Part shown: positions 52,733 through 62,263 of the stretch, piece after piece
How the letters are laid out: the number at the start of each line of letters is the position of its first letter
Numbering within the stretch: position 1 is the stretch's first letter
Source: Rhodoferax sp. U11-2br
Lineage (GTDB): Bacteria > Pseudomonadota > Gammaproteobacteria > Burkholderiales > Burkholderiaceae_C
Assembly (NCBI RefSeq): GCF_018619435.1
Contig: NZ_JAHFZF010000002.1
Location: 124,001 to 188,000 of the forward strand
Reading direction: 5' to 3'
Length of the DNA: 64,000 nucleotides
The notes under the pieces: model-generated
Database searches by the model: none
Told to the model about the DNA's origin: nothing
Seen by the model: the letters and a program-made list of their open reading frames with translations, nothing else
Program-made: the position numbers and the translations under genes

Positions 52733-53598
52733 GCACAGGCGTGGTATCTGAGGCGGAAATAGCCCTGGCCTTGCCTGTAAACCAGGCGGGGTCGGGGCCG
52801 CAGTCTGTGGCCAGCGCGGGCCTGCTGCAGCGGTTCAAATACCCGCTGATCAGCGCGACGTCCGTGGTCCTTTTTCTGGTGCTCTGGCAGCTCAGCGGCA
52901 GCCTGCAGTGGGTAGACCCGCTGTTGTTGCCGCCACCCAGTGAAATCCTGGCTACCGGCGCCGATTTGTTGGCCAATGGTTACCGGCAAACCCCGCTGTG
53001 GGAACACTTTCTGACCAGTGTGGGCCGGGCGCTGCTGGCATTCTCAGTGGCCATTCTGGTTGGTGTGCCGCTGGGCTTGGGCATGGGCTTGTCACCCGCA
53101 CTGGCGGCGGCGCTCAACCCGTTTGTCCAGTTTCTTCGCCCCTTGCCCAAGATTGCGTTGATTCCGCTGGTGATTGTCTGGTTTGGTATTGGTGAAAGCG
53201 CCAAGTTTTTTCTGATTTTTATCTCCAGCTTTCTCAGCATTGTGGTGGGTGCAGCTGCTGCTGCACTGGCGGTCAGCCAAGCCCGACTGCGAGCCGCACA
53301 AACACTGGGTGCCAGTCGGCGCCAGCTGTTGACCCATGTGGTGCTACCCAATGCCCTGCCAGAACTGTTTACCAGTGTGCGCTTGTCGGTGGGCATTGGC
53401 TGGACCTCGCTGATCGCCGCAGAAATGGTGGCCGCCAACTCGGGACTGGGCTGGATGGTGATCAATGCAGGCAGTTACCTGCGAACCGATGTGGTGTTGT
53501 TGGGCATTGTGCTGTTGGGCCTGGCTGGGTACGTTTTTGACTGGACCCTGGTTCAGCTGCAACGCCGTTACGCCCCTTGGGCCGGAAAAGAGTCATGA
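52729..53598 (+). CDS. ABC transporter permease (TauC/SsuC type)
   Basis: 289 residues, GTG start overlapping the previous stop (GTGA). Six membrane segments after a 35-residue cytoplasmic tail. Typical TauC motifs are RPLPKIALIPLVIVWFGIG, the coupling loop LGASRRQLLTHVVLPNALP, and GWTSLIAAEMVAANSGLGWM. The ATG of the ATPase gene overlaps its stop. Forms the channel of the importer with the flanking genes. Confidence 0.93.
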   Translation: MSTGVVSEAEIALALPVNQAGSGPQSVASAGLLQRFKYPLISATSVVLFLVLWQLSGSLQWVDPLLLPPPSEILATGADLLANGYRQTPLWEHFLTSVGRALLAFSVAILVGVPLGLGMGLSPALAAALNPFVQFLRPLPKIALIPLVIVWFGIGESAKFFLIFISSFLSIVVGAAAAALAVSQARLRAAQTLGASRRQLLTHVVLPNALPELFTSVRLSVGIGWTSLIAAEMVAANSGLGWMVINAGSYLRTDVVLLGIVLLGLAGYVFDWTLVQLQRRYAPWAGKES

Positions 53599-54401
53599 AC
53601 CAGCCGCCAAGAATTGCACTGACCCATGTCTCCAAACGTTTTGCCAGCCCTCACGGCAAGCAACCAGGTCAGCAGGTCCTCAGTGATGTCTCGCTGGCGC
53701 TGCAAGAGGGTGAATTTGTTTGCCTGCTGGGTGCCTCCGGCTGCGGCAAGTCCACCATCCTGAACCTGTTGGCAGGTTTTGAACAGCCTGACCAGGGTCA
53801 GTTGCTGATCAACGGCCAACCGATCACTGGCCCCGGCCCAGACCGAGGCATGGTGTTTCAGCAACCCACCCTGTTTCCGTGGCTGAGTGTTCTTGACAAC
53901 GTCACCTTTGGCCCACGCATGGCGGGCCAGACGCGCCAACAGTATCTGGCACAGGCCGAGCGCCAGTTGCGCCAAGTGGGGCTGCAGGACTACGCCGACC
54001 ATTTCCCGTGGCAGCTCTCAGGTGGCATGCGCCAGCGTGCTGCGTTGGCACGCGCCTGGTTGCCCAACCCGGACATCCTGTTGATGGACGAACCCTTTGG
54101 CGCGCTGGATGCACAAACCCGGTTGGCCATGCAGGAGCTACTCACTCAGATCTGGCAAAACACCGGCACCACCCTGTTGTTTGTGACACACGACGTGGAT
54201 GAGGCCCTGTTCCTGGCCGACCGGGTGCTGATCATGTCGTCACAACCGGGGCGCATCCGGGAAGAGTTGCATGTGCCTTTTGAGCGGCCACGCAATATCG
54301 AAGACCTGGTGGCGGAACCCGCCTACGGCCAACTCAAACGCCGCATCTTGCATGTGGTGCGAGAAGAGGCCGCCAAATCCCTCCAAACTGAAACAAGCTG
54401 A
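53595..54401 (+). CDS. ABC transporter ATP-binding protein (TauB/SsuB type)
   Basis: 268 residues. Walker A GASGCGKSTILNLL, Q-loop VFQQPTLFPWLSVLDN, signature LSGGMRQRAALARAW, Walker B ILLMDEPFGALDAQ and switch LLFVTHDVDEAL are intact; SGGMRQR and the C-terminal SSQPGRI are typical of TauB/SsuB/NrtD-type ATPases. ATG 53595 overlaps the permease stop by 4 bases. The desulfhydrase gene follows after 20 bases, so transport and catabolism are one operon. Confidence 0.94.
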   Translation: MNQPPRIALTHVSKRFASPHGKQPGQQVLSDVSLALQEGEFVCLLGASGCGKSTILNLLAGFEQPDQGQLLINGQPITGPGPDRGMVFQQPTLFPWLSVLDNVTFGPRMAGQTRQQYLAQAERQLRQVGLQDYADHFPWQLSGGMRQRAALARAWLPNPDILLMDEPFGALDAQTRLAMQELLTQIWQNTGTTLLFVTHDVDEALFLADRVLIMSSQPGRIREELHVPFERPRNIEDLVAEPAYGQLKRRILHVVREEAAKSLQTETS

Positions 54402-54421
54402 CAAGCACAGCACCCATCACC

Positions 54422-55432
54422 ATGAACACTGCAAGCTTTCCCCGCGTTCGACTGACCCAGGCCCCCACGCCACTTGAGTTTTTGCCCAACATCACACGCC
54501 TGTTGCAGGGGCCCAATGTGTACATCAAGCGCGATGACAACACCGGCTTGGCCCTGGGTGGCAACAAAACACGCAAGCTGGAGTTTCTGATTGGTGATGC
54601 ACTGGCAAAAGGTGCCACTCACATCGTGACCCAAGGCGCCACCCAGTCCAACCATGTCCGCCAAACCATTGCCGCGGCCAACAAGTTTGGTCTGAAAAGC
54701 ACCGTGTTGCTCGAAGAACGCGTCAGCGGCGCCCATGCCGACTACTACAACAACGGCAATGTGTTGCTCGACCAAATCTTGGGCGCCCAGATCGAAACCC
54801 GACCAGCCGGTCTGGACATGAACAACGAACTGGTGGCCGTTGGCGAACGGCTGAAGTCGGCTGGCGAAGCCCCGTACCTCATTCCAGGCGGTGGCTCCAA
54901 CGCCATTGGTGCACTGGGTTATGTGGTGTCGGCCCAGGAAATCATTGCCCAGTCGAACGATTTGGGCTTGCGGGTGGACCATGTGGTGCACGCCACCGGC
55001 AGCACCGGCACCCAGGCTGGCCTGGTGGTCGGTTTCCAAGGGGCCAACAGTGGCATCCCGGTGCTGGGCATCAGCGTACGCGCTGCGCGGGACAAACAGG
55101 AAGACAACGTGCGCAAGCTCGCGCGCCAAACCTGGGAACTGCTCAAGATCCGTGGCAAACTCCCGGACGAAACGGTGCAGGCCAACTCAGACTATGTAGG
55201 TGGTGGCTACGGCGTACCGACCGATGGCATGCTGGAGGCGGTGCAACTGCTGGCACGCACCGAAGGCATTCTGCTCGACCCGGTCTACAGTGGCAAAGGT
55301 TTTGCCGGGCTGCTGGACCTGATCCGCAAGGGGCACTTCCACCCGGGTCAAAACATTGTTTTTGTTCACACTGGCGGCGCGGTGGGGCTGTTTGGTTACC
55401 GCAGCGTGCTGGCACCCCAAGCAGCCTTCTGA
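54422..55432 (+). CDS. D-cysteine desulfhydrase / L-cysteate sulfo-lyase family PLP enzyme
   Basis: 336 residues, fold type II PLP enzyme of the ACC deaminase/DcyD family: PLP lysine in GLALGGNKTRKLEFL (about 50), QGATQSNHVRQTIAAA, the phosphate loop ATGSTGTQAGLVVG and the C-terminal FVHTGGAVGLFGY. Family members release sulfide from D-cysteine (DcyD) or sulfite from L-cysteate (CuyA of Ruegeria/Silicibacter and Paracoccus), both giving pyruvate and ammonia. In an operon with a sulfonate-type importer and a racemase-family protein, cysteate lyase is at least as likely as D-cysteine desulfhydrase. The two cannot be separated reliably by eye. Confidence 0.9.
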   Translation: MNTASFPRVRLTQAPTPLEFLPNITRLLQGPNVYIKRDDNTGLALGGNKTRKLEFLIGDALAKGATHIVTQGATQSNHVRQTIAAANKFGLKSTVLLEERVSGAHADYYNNGNVLLDQILGAQIETRPAGLDMNNELVAVGERLKSAGEAPYLIPGGGSNAIGALGYVVSAQEIIAQSNDLGLRVDHVVHATGSTGTQAGLVVGFQGANSGIPVLGISVRAARDKQEDNVRKLARQTWELLKIRGKLPDETVQANSDYVGGGYGVPTDGMLEAVQLLARTEGILLDPVYSGKGFAGLLDLIRKGHFHPGQNIVFVHTGGAVGLFGYRSVLAPQAAF

Positions 55433-55435
55433 GCC

Positions 55436-56176
55436 ATGGCTGAGCAGCGGCCCTTGATTGGTGTGCTCGGCGGCATGGGGCCCTTGGCCACGCTGGACTT
55501 CCTGCAAAAACTGTTGGCGGCCACCCCGGTCAGCCGCGACCAGGACCATGTACCCACCGTCGTGTGGAACGTTCCACAAATTCCAGACCGCCAGCACGCC
55601 CTGGCGGGCCATGGTGCATCACCCTTACCCGCCATGCTGGAAGGCATCGCCCGGCTCAACGCAGCTGGGGCCACCCGTATCGTGGTGCCCTGCAATACGG
55701 CGCATCTTTGGTTTGACGAACTGGCGCAGGCCAGTGCAGCACCGCTCATTCACATTGTGGATGCCACCCTGGCCCAGTTGACTGCGCAGAGAGCCACTGG
55801 CAGCACCGCGCCGGTGGGCCTGATCGCCACACGGGGCGCACTGCAGGCTGGCCTGTACCAGGAACGCCTGGCTGCGCAGGGCATTGTGTTCCTGATCAAC
55901 ACCGATGCCGAGCTCGATGACTTGTTCACCCCAGGCTGCTACGCCATCAAAAAGAACCAGCTGCGCCACGGCGGTGAGTTGCTGGAACAAGCCGGGCAGC
56001 GCCTGGTGGAACGCGGCGCCCAGCAGTTGATTTTGGCTTGCACCGAAGTGCCTGTTGGTCTGGCGCAGGTGTCGTCAAGTTTGTTGACCATCAGCATTGA
56101 CCCGACGCAGGCTTTGGCTCAGGCCTGCCTGGCGTATTGGCAGCAGGCGTCCACCCATGCCCATCCGCTGAGTTAA
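55436..56176 (+). CDS. Aspartate/glutamate racemase family protein
   Basis: 246 residues, Asp/Glu/hydantoin racemase fold with both catalytic cysteines: VPCNTAHLWFDEL (about residue 84) and LACTEVPVGL (about 201), N-terminal IGVLGGMGPLATLDFL. Two bases separate its start from the preceding stop, so it is co-translated with the desulfhydrase/cysteate-lyase gene. Usual substrates are D/L-aspartate; since cysteate is the sulfonate analogue of aspartate, a cysteate (or cysteine) racemase role would make sense. Last gene of the operon. Confidence 0.9.
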   Translation: MAEQRPLIGVLGGMGPLATLDFLQKLLAATPVSRDQDHVPTVVWNVPQIPDRQHALAGHGASPLPAMLEGIARLNAAGATRIVVPCNTAHLWFDELAQASAAPLIHIVDATLAQLTAQRATGSTAPVGLIATRGALQAGLYQERLAAQGIVFLINTDAELDDLFTPGCYAIKKNQLRHGGELLEQAGQRLVERGAQQLILACTEVPVGLAQVSSSLLTISIDPTQALAQACLAYWQQASTHAHPLS

Positions 56177-56378
56177 GACAAGTTGTGCCCGACCGCGCAG
56201 ACACCTGATGGGCGCGGCTTCTCTGCGGCACTAAGAGAGAAATTGCCTTTGAGTCCTCGTAAACATTGGTTCAAGAGCTGCATAAAATGTAGCAACTCGT
56301 CTGTTGAACTGCGTTTGGCAAGTGCCCACACAGACGCCTCCCCACCGGTTCGCCAACCTCTGTTAGCAGGCCAGATGG

Positions 56379-57467
56379 CTACACATAGGCCCGGGCTGCG
56401 TCACCCCGTTTGACGCCATACGTCTCCAGCACATCGGCATAAAAGCGCTCTGCCACCTCCGGGTGGGAGCGCAGGCGCCCCTTGAGCAGGTTACGCCCGG
56501 TGTGGGCAATCAGCGGGTTCTGTGGGTCGCGGTCCACACCCCGGGCCTGAGCGGCTTGGGCCGGTGGCAAGACCAGTTCAGGCAACTCAGCGTCCAGACG
56601 CGGGCTCAGGAAAAAGGCCACTGAGAGCCGGTCCACATGTTGGGGTGGACTGACGACCTGGTGGATGGTGGCGCGCAAGTAGCCGTTGGACAAAATTTCC
56701 AGCACCTCACCCAGGTTGATGATCAGGGTGCCGGGCAGTGGTGGTGCGTCGATCCAGCGGCCAGCGCCCGGTGCCACACCGGGGCCATCACGTTCCCACA
56801 CCTGCAGCCCCGCCTGTGTGTCCTGCAGCAGCAGGGTCAGGCAGCCCGAGTCTTTGTGCGGCCCCACGCCCTGGCGCGATTCACCTTGTGCGCGGCCGGG
56901 ATAGTGGATGACTTTTAAATGCTGCACCGGTGTGTCGGCAAAGGCCGCATCAAAACGGTCCTCTGGCTGACCCAAAGCCAGCGCCAGGGCATGCAGCAGA
57001 TGACTGGTAGCCTCGGTCAGGGTGTCCTGCCAGGCCAGCAGGGTCGGCTTGAGATGTGGCAAACCAGCGGGCCATTGGTTGGGACCTTGCAACCGGGTCC
57101 AGGCAGGTGCTGCCGCATCCTGCGGCAAAGGGGAGCGTTCAGCACCAATGTCGATCTGTTCGCGCCAGTCGCGCTCACCCCGGGTGATCTCGTCGCCAGC
57201 GGCGGTGTAGCCGCGAAAGTGCGGCGACTGGGCCATGTGCACAGCGTGTTTCTGCTCATCTGACAGGGCAAAGAAGTCACGCGCGGCCTGCAACACCGCG
57301 TCGACCTGTGCCGGGCTGGCGCCGTAGCCACGCAAATAGAAAAAGCCGCCGTGGTGCGCCGCCTCACGCAGCCGGGTGACAAAAGTGGCCTGCCGCTCGG
57401 CATCACCCGAGGTGAAGTCGCTCAGGTCCAGAATTGGCAGAACGCTGGTCAATGTGGCTGTGGGCAT
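56379..57467 (-). CDS. Isopenicillin N synthase-family 2-oxoglutarate/Fe(II) oxygenase
   Basis: 362 residues. N-terminal DIOX_N region (about 10-130, HHGGFFYLRGYG) and the jelly-roll 2OG-Fe(II) domain (about 185-300). The facial triad is complete: H-x-D in GPHKDSGCLTLLLQD and distal His in RATIHQVVS, with the 2-oxoglutarate-binding RLSVAFF downstream. It would hydroxylate or oxidise a small molecule with O2 and 2-oxoglutarate; substrate unknown. It starts 27 bases after the ATP-binding protein of a polar amino-acid importer and is probably the last gene of the seven-gene minus-strand operon. Confidence 0.9.
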   Translation of the reverse strand: MPTATLTSVLPILDLSDFTSGDAERQATFVTRLREAAHHGGFFYLRGYGASPAQVDAVLQAARDFFALSDEQKHAVHMAQSPHFRGYTAAGDEITRGERDWREQIDIGAERSPLPQDAAAPAWTRLQGPNQWPAGLPHLKPTLLAWQDTLTEATSHLLHALALALGQPEDRFDAAFADTPVQHLKVIHYPGRAQGESRQGVGPHKDSGCLTLLLQDTQAGLQVWERDGPGVAPGAGRWIDAPPLPGTLIINLGEVLEILSNGYLRATIHQVVSPPQHVDRLSVAFFLSPRLDAELPELVLPPAQAAQARGVDRDPQNPLIAHTGRNLLKGRLRSHPEVAERFYADVLETYGVKRGDAARAYV

Positions 57468-57494
57468 GGCGACAAGCTCCCTTGGTCAGAAAAC

Positions 57495-58235
57495 TCAGGC
57501 GGTGGCAAACGGCGACCGGATGTCAGAGAGGAACTGCTGCGCCCGCGGGTGCTCGGGTGCATTAAAGAAGTCATGCGGTGTGGCCCGCTCCAGCACCCGG
57601 CCCATGTCCATGAACAGCACACGGTCAGCCACATCACGGGCAAAGCCCATCTCGTGAGTCACCACCACCATGGTCATACCGTCCTTGGCCAGGCTTTTCA
57701 TGACCGTCAGTACTTCGCCCACCATCTCGGGGTCCAGCGCGCTGGTGGGCTCGTCAAACAACATCAGCGGCGGCTCCATGGCCAGAGCCCGTGCGATGGC
57801 CACACGCTGCTGCTGGCCGCCCGAGAGTTCGGTGGCAAACGCATGCGCCTTGTGCGCCAGACCGACCCGCTCCAGCAAAGTCAGGGCCTGCTCGCGTGCC
57901 TGGGTCTTGTTCAGACCACGCAGATGGATCGGTGCCAGCGTGCAATTTTCCAGGGCGGTCAGATGTGGGAACAGGTTGAACTGCTGGAAGACAAAACCAA
58001 TGCGGGAGCGAAAGGCGTTGACATCCAGCCCTTTGGCATGGATGTCCTGGCCCTCAATGTGAATGTTGCCGCTGTGAATGGGCTCCAGCCGGTTGAGCGT
58101 GCGGATCAGGGTCGATTTGCCCGAGCCCGACGGCCCACACACCACCACCACCTCGCCTTTGTCGACGGATTCACTGACATCGACGAGGGCTTGATAGTGG
58201 CCATACCATTTGTTGACGTTTTCGAACTTGATCAT
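57495..58235 (-). CDS. Polar amino-acid ABC transporter ATP-binding protein (GlnQ/HisP type)
   Basis: 246 residues. Walker [20 protein letters not shown]-loop [16 protein letters not shown], signature [17 protein letters not shown], Walker [20 protein letters not shown], switch [11 protein letters not shown]. Strong match to the PAAT subfamily (GlnQ, GltL). Overlaps the permease upstream by 4 bases (ATGA). Energises uptake of the ligand of the binding protein encoded at 59760-60596. Confidence 0.95.
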   Translation of the reverse strand: MIKFENVNKWYGHYQALVDVSESVDKGEVVVVCGPSGSGKSTLIRTLNRLEPIHSGNIHIEGQDIHAKGLDVNAFRSRIGFVFQQFNLFPHLTALENCTLAPIHLRGLNKTQAREQALTLLERVGLAHKAHAFATELSGGQQQRVAIARALAMEPPLMLFDEPTSALDPEMVGEVLTVMKSLAKDGMTMVVVTHEMGFARDVADRVLFMDMGRVLERATPHDFFNAPEHPRAQQFLSDIRSPFATA

Positions 58236-58948
58236 GTGAGAGCCTGGGCTGGAAGATGGGGTTTTTCGCGTTGTGACAGACGGCGCTCCAGCCAGTAGGC
58301 CAAACGCGACAAGCCGAAACAGAGGATGAAATAGGTCAACCCCAAGGTGAGGTAAATCTGGGACGGCAAGGTGAACACCAAGGTGTTGATCTGGGTGGCG
58401 ATGAACGACACCTCCGCCAGCCCGATGATGTAGCCCAGCGAGGTTTCCTTGATGGTGGCGACAAACTGGTTCACCAGCGATGGCAACATGTGGCGCAGGG
58501 CCTGCGGCAGCACCACTAGGCGCATGGCACCCAAATAGCTCAAGCCTAGTGACCGAGCCGCTTCAATCTGACCCTTGGGCAGGCCCTGGATGCCGGCCCG
58601 CACAATTTCAGCCAGATAGGCGGCGTCAAACACCACCAGGGCGATGAGCATGGTGGCAAACTGGTCGGTCTTGATGCCCGTGACACTGGGCAGGAAAAAA
58701 TAGGCCCAAAAAATCACCATCAACAAAGGTGTGGCGCGTACCACATACACCAGCGCGGTGACTGGCAGGCGCACCCAAGCCCAGGGGCTGACGCGGCCCA
58801 GCCCCAGCAGCAACCCAAGAGGCAGCGCCAATAACAGACCCAGCGACGCCAGCAACAGTGTGAGCGCCAGCCCGCCCAACGGGCCCTGCGGATACCGGCC
58901 CACCAAGAAGTAGAGCCAATAGGTATCGATGACTTCCAGAAAACTCAT
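58232..58948 (-). CDS. Polar amino-acid ABC transporter permease
   Basis: 238 residues, HisM/GltK-type with four or five membrane segments; [19 protein letters not shown] and the coupling motif [23 protein letters not shown] are clear. Overlaps both neighbours by 4 bases, so it forms a heterodimer with the next permease. The operon supplies one binding protein, two permeases and one ATPase, the full PAAT set. Confidence 0.94.
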   Translation of the reverse strand: MSFLEVIDTYWLYFLVGRYPQGPLGGLALTLLLASLGLLLALPLGLLLGLGRVSPWAWVRLPVTALVYVVRATPLLMVIFWAYFFLPSVTGIKTDQFATMLIALVVFDAAYLAEIVRAGIQGLPKGQIEAARSLGLSYLGAMRLVVLPQALRHMLPSLVNQFVATIKETSLGYIIGLAEVSFIATQINTLVFTLPSQIYLTLGLTYFILCFGLSRLAYWLERRLSQREKPHLPAQALT

Positions 58949-59643
58949 ACAGCGCGGGCCGGAAAAAAATGTTGGTAAGTGACAGCCAGCCCGGTAATGA
59001 GCAATGAAACCGTCAGGTAGCAGGTGGTGGCGAAAACAAAAGCCTCGACACTGCGGAAGGTTTCAGTCTCGACCTTGGCGGCCTGGTACATCAACTCGGC
59101 GGTACCGATCACGGTGGCGATGCTGGTGTCTTTCCAGAGGTTGAGGGTTTGCGAGATCAATGGCGGCAAAGTCACGCGCAAGGCCTGGGGGAGGATGATC
59201 AGGCGCATACCGCGCAGAAATCCGAAGCCCAGGGCTCGGCTGGCCTCAAACTGTCCGTGCGGAATGGCACGCAGGCCACTGCGCACGTCTTCCGACATAT
59301 AGGCAGCGGTGTAGAAGGTCAGTGCGGCAACCGCTGCTACAGCTTCATAGTTGTGGGCATACAGCCATTCACGCGCCGCTTCGGGCAACAGTTCCGGCGC
59401 ACCAAAGTACCAGAACAACATGTGCGCCAACAGGGGCACATTACGGATGGCCTCAACAAACAGCCACGCACCAGCACTCAATACTCGGAGGCCGGAGAGT
59501 CGCATCATGGCTACCACCAAAGCCAGCGTCAGCGCCAGCAACAAAGTCACACCCAACAATTGCAAAGACAGCTTCAAGCCTGCCAGCAGCATGTCGTGGT
59601 AGGGGCCGGAAGTGATGAGGGAAAGGTCAAACACGGTTATCAA
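58945..59643 (-). CDS. Polar amino-acid ABC transporter permease (second)
   Basis: 232 residues. HisQ/GltJ-type: IRNVPLLAHMLFWYFGAPELLP, AYMSEDVRSGLRAIPHGQFEAS and the coupling motif ALGFGFLRGMRLIILPQALR (quoted parts only). It partners the following permease, which it overlaps by 4 bases. A gap of 116 bases separates it from the binding-protein gene upstream, where partial termination could lower permease levels. Confidence 0.94.
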   Translation of the reverse strand: MITVFDLSLITSGPYHDMLLAGLKLSLQLLGVTLLLALTLALVVAMMRLSGLRVLSAGAWLFVEAIRNVPLLAHMLFWYFGAPELLPEAAREWLYAHNYEAVAAVAALTFYTAAYMSEDVRSGLRAIPHGQFEASRALGFGFLRGMRLIILPQALRVTLPPLISQTLNLWKDTSIATVIGTAELMYQAAKVETETFRSVEAFVFATTCYLTVSLLITGLAVTYQHFFPARAV

Positions 59644-59759
59644 GATCCAATGTCACAAAGCCTTCCGATCACCAGAAACCTGGCGACAGGAAGGTCTGCG
59701 GGATAGCTACATGGCAGGCCGCACCGAGGCGGTAAGCCCATGCCAATCAAGTTGCAGGA

Positions 59760-60596
59760 TCAGCCTTCGATCTTGTCCGAGTCGATCTTGAAGTCACGTT
59801 TGGGGAACAGCTTGAGCTTGGAGTCTGGGCCATACCATTTCAGGAACACCTTGTTGGCTTCGCCGGATTTTTCCAGCCCACGCAGCGCGTCATCCACGGC
59901 CGCTTTCACGGCGGTCTCACCCTTCTTGATGCCAAAGGCCAAAGGCTCAACATTCAGGTTTTGCGGCAGGATCTGGTAGTCCTTGCTCTTGTCACCCAGC
60001 TTGGCAAAGTCGGCCAGCAGGCTGACCTCATCATTGATGTAGGCCGTGCCCTTGCCTTGTTGCAAGGCCTGGAAGGCTTGTTGGGTGGATTCGAAGGTCA
60101 CGATCTCAGCGGTTGGCACCACCTTCAGCAGGTTCGGGCCCTGGGTGCCGCCCTTGACGGTCAGCGCCTTCTTGCCAGCCAGTTCACTCACGTTTTTAAT
60201 ACCGCTGCTTTTCTTGACCAATACCTTTGAGCCAGTGACAAAGTGAGTCAGCGCAAAATCGACTTGCGACTCACGCTCCTTGTTGTGGGTCAGCGATGCA
60301 GCCAACACATCCACGTGGCCTTGCTGCAGTTCCGGAATACGTGCGGCCACAGCCAGTTGCTTGAACACTGGTTTGACACCAAGCGCCTTCGCCACGTCAG
60401 TTGCCAAATCAATTTCGTAGCCAATAAATTCACGGGTTTTGGGGTCAACAAAACTGTTGGGTTCATCAATGCCCAGCACGCCAAACACGATCTCACCTTT
60501 TTTCTTGATGTCGGCCAATTGGTCGGCGTTGGCGCTGACGCTGGTGAAGGTAATCAACGAGGCCAGCAAGGCCGTCAGGATTGCGGGTAGACGCAT
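59760..60596 (-). CDS. Polar amino-acid-type ABC transporter substrate-binding protein
   Basis: 278 residues from ATG 60596 with AGGAG 10 bases upstream. Signal peptide LPAILTALLASLITFTSV, cleavage near ANADQL. SBP_bac_3 fold: IVFGVLGIDEPNSFVDP, FIGYEIDLATDVAKALG, DVLAASLTHNKERESQVDF and YINDEVSLLADFAK. The ligand could be glutamate, glutamine, cystine or another zwitterion; the first-loop IDEPNSF differs from classical GlnH. Neighbouring sulfatase and ureohydrolase genes hint at an unusual ligand. Longer upstream readings in frame overlap the sulfatase gap and are unlikely. Confidence 0.93.
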   Translation of the reverse strand: MRLPAILTALLASLITFTSVSANADQLADIKKKGEIVFGVLGIDEPNSFVDPKTREFIGYEIDLATDVAKALGVKPVFKQLAVAARIPELQQGHVDVLAASLTHNKERESQVDFALTHFVTGSKVLVKKSSGIKNVSELAGKKALTVKGGTQGPNLLKVVPTAEIVTFESTQQAFQALQQGKGTAYINDEVSLLADFAKLGDKSKDYQILPQNLNVEPLAFGIKKGETAVKAAVDDALRGLEKSGEANKVFLKWYGPDSKLKLFPKRDFKIDSDKIEG

Positions 60597-60748
60597 AAGA
60601 AGTAAGCTCCTAAAAATGAGAGAGGTTGAAAAATACAAGGTTGTTTTGAACTGGTCACCTGGGGACTCGAGGCGCCCAGCACGGCTTGTTCGGGTAACTT
60701 TAGCCAGCACCCTGGCGCAAGGGAACGAAGGAATTCGAATAAGCTATT

Positions 60749-62263
60749 TCAGGAATGCACAACGTGCGGGTACCTGGACATGGCTTCGATGTCGTCTAGC
60801 GGAATGTGTTTACGAACATAGCGTCGGCTGGCATCCTGATGTGGCTGGTAGTCCCAGCTGATGGCCTGGCCCTGGTTCTGTGCGGCATCTATCAGCCGTC
60901 GGTTGTGCTGGCTGCGCAACACTTGCCTTTGTAGGTCTGCCAAGTCCCAGCGCTCAGCCACTTCCTGGCGCAGCGAGACCAGCCGTGTAGCTTGCGACGG
61001 ATCGGCCACCAGGTTATGCAGTTCGTCCGGGTCACGGGACAGGTCATACAACTGGTCGGGGTCGGCAGGCGAATGGACAAATTTGTAGGGGCCACGCCGG
61101 ATCATCACGATCGGCGCCAGCGCACCTTCGCCCAGGTATTCGCCAATCACCGCGTCATGCCCACCTTGTCCCCGCAGATGTGGCAACAGGCTGCGCCCGG
61201 CCAGTTGCGGGTCACTCGCCGGTTGGGCGCCGGCGAGTTCCAGCAGCGTCGGCAGAAGATCGACATGCGACACCGACTGCGACACGCGCTTGGCCGCAAA
61301 TTCTGCTGGCGAGTGAACAATCAGCGGCACCCGGCAGCCACCTTCAAAGAAGTTCATCTTGTACCAAAGGCCACGCTCACCGAGCATCTCGCCATGGTCG
61401 GACATCACCACCACAATGGTGTTATCCGCTTGCCCGATGTCCTTGAGGGTTTGCAGAATCAGGCCGAACTGTTCGTCCACATACGCGATGGAACCGTAAT
61501 AAGCGCGACGGGCACGCTGGATCTGCGTAGCACTCACCGGCTGCTGATCCATGGCGCACATGGCGCGAATACGCGCCGACTGCGGATCGTCTTCAGTCCG
61601 CTCCCTCGTCACACGCGGCGTTGGAATGTCCACGCCCTCGAACAGATCCCAGTACTTTTGCGCAATGGCAAACGGGTCATGCGGATGCGTCAACGACACC
61701 GTCAGGCAAAACGGCCGAGCGTCGCGTGTGCGCGCCAGGTCAAACAGTTTTTGCCGGGTGACTGCCACTACTTCATCATCAAAATCCAGCTGGTTGGTGC
61801 GCACACATGGTCCCGCATCGGTGACCGAACTCATGTTGTGGTACCACTCCAGACGCTTGTGCGGCTGCTGCCAATCTGGCGTCCAGCCAAAGTCTGCCGG
61901 GTAAATGTCGGTCGTCAAACGTTCTTCAAATCCGTGCAACTGGTCTGGCCCGCAGAAATGCATTTTGCCGGCCAAGATGGTGTGGTAACCCACCGCCCGC
62001 AGGTAGTGGGCCCAGGTGGGTTTGTCGGCCGACAACTCGCAGGCATTGTCAAACGCGCCGATGCTTGACGGCAACTGCCCGGTCATCAGTGCAAAACGCG
62101 AGGGTGCACACAGCGGGCTGTTGCAGTAGGCTGAATCAAACACCACCCCTTCTTTGGCCAAGCGGTCAATGTGCGGGGTTTTGCCAGTGACATCACCGTA
62201 GGCCGACAAATAGCGCGGGTTGAGCTGATCCGCCATCAGGATCAGGATGTTTTTCTGAGGCAT
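60749..62263 (-). CDS. betC: Sulfatase, choline-sulfatase (BetC) type
   Basis: 504 residues, alkaline-phosphatase/sulfatase superfamily. N-terminal metal-binding LILMADQLNPRYLSAYG, formylglycine motif C-A-P-S-R in SPLCAPSRFALMTGQ (Cys about residue 54), LAGKMHFCGPDQLHGFE, THPHDPFA and VVMSDHGEMLGERGLWYK. The C-terminal extension ending with VRKHIPLDDIEAMSRYP is characteristic of BetC and close relatives. Expected reaction: choline-O-sulfate to choline and sulfate, in the cytoplasm as no signal peptide is present. Its ATG overlaps the ureohydrolase stop by one base (TGATG). No formylglycine-generating enzyme nearby. Confidence 0.9.
   Translation of the reverse strand: MPQKNILILMADQLNPRYLSAYGDVTGKTPHIDRLAKEGVVFDSAYCNSPLCAPSRFALMTGQLPSSIGAFDNACELSADKPTWAHYLRAVGYHTILAGKMHFCGPDQLHGFEERLTTDIYPADFGWTPDWQQPHKRLEWYHNMSSVTDAGPCVRTNQLDFDDEVVAVTRQKLFDLARTRDARPFCLTVSLTHPHDPFAIAQKYWDLFEGVDIPTPRVTRERTEDDPQSARIRAMCAMDQQPVSATQIQRARRAYYGSIAYVDEQFGLILQTLKDIGQADNTIVVVMSDHGEMLGERGLWYKMNFFEGGCRVPLIVHSPAEFAAKRVSQSVSHVDLLPTLLELAGAQPASDPQLAGRSLLPHLRGQGGHDAVIGEYLGEGALAPIVMIRRGPYKFVHSPADPDQLYDLSRDPDELHNLVADPSQATRLVSLRQEVAERWDLADLQRQVLRSQHNRRLIDAAQNQGQAISWDYQPHQDASRRYVRKHIPLDDIEAMSRYPHVVHS

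Noticed and set aside
60992-62068. 358-codon plus-strand frame across the sulfatase gene
   Set aside because: His/Arg/Gln-rich complement of a complete BetC-type gene with catalytic residues in the minus frame.
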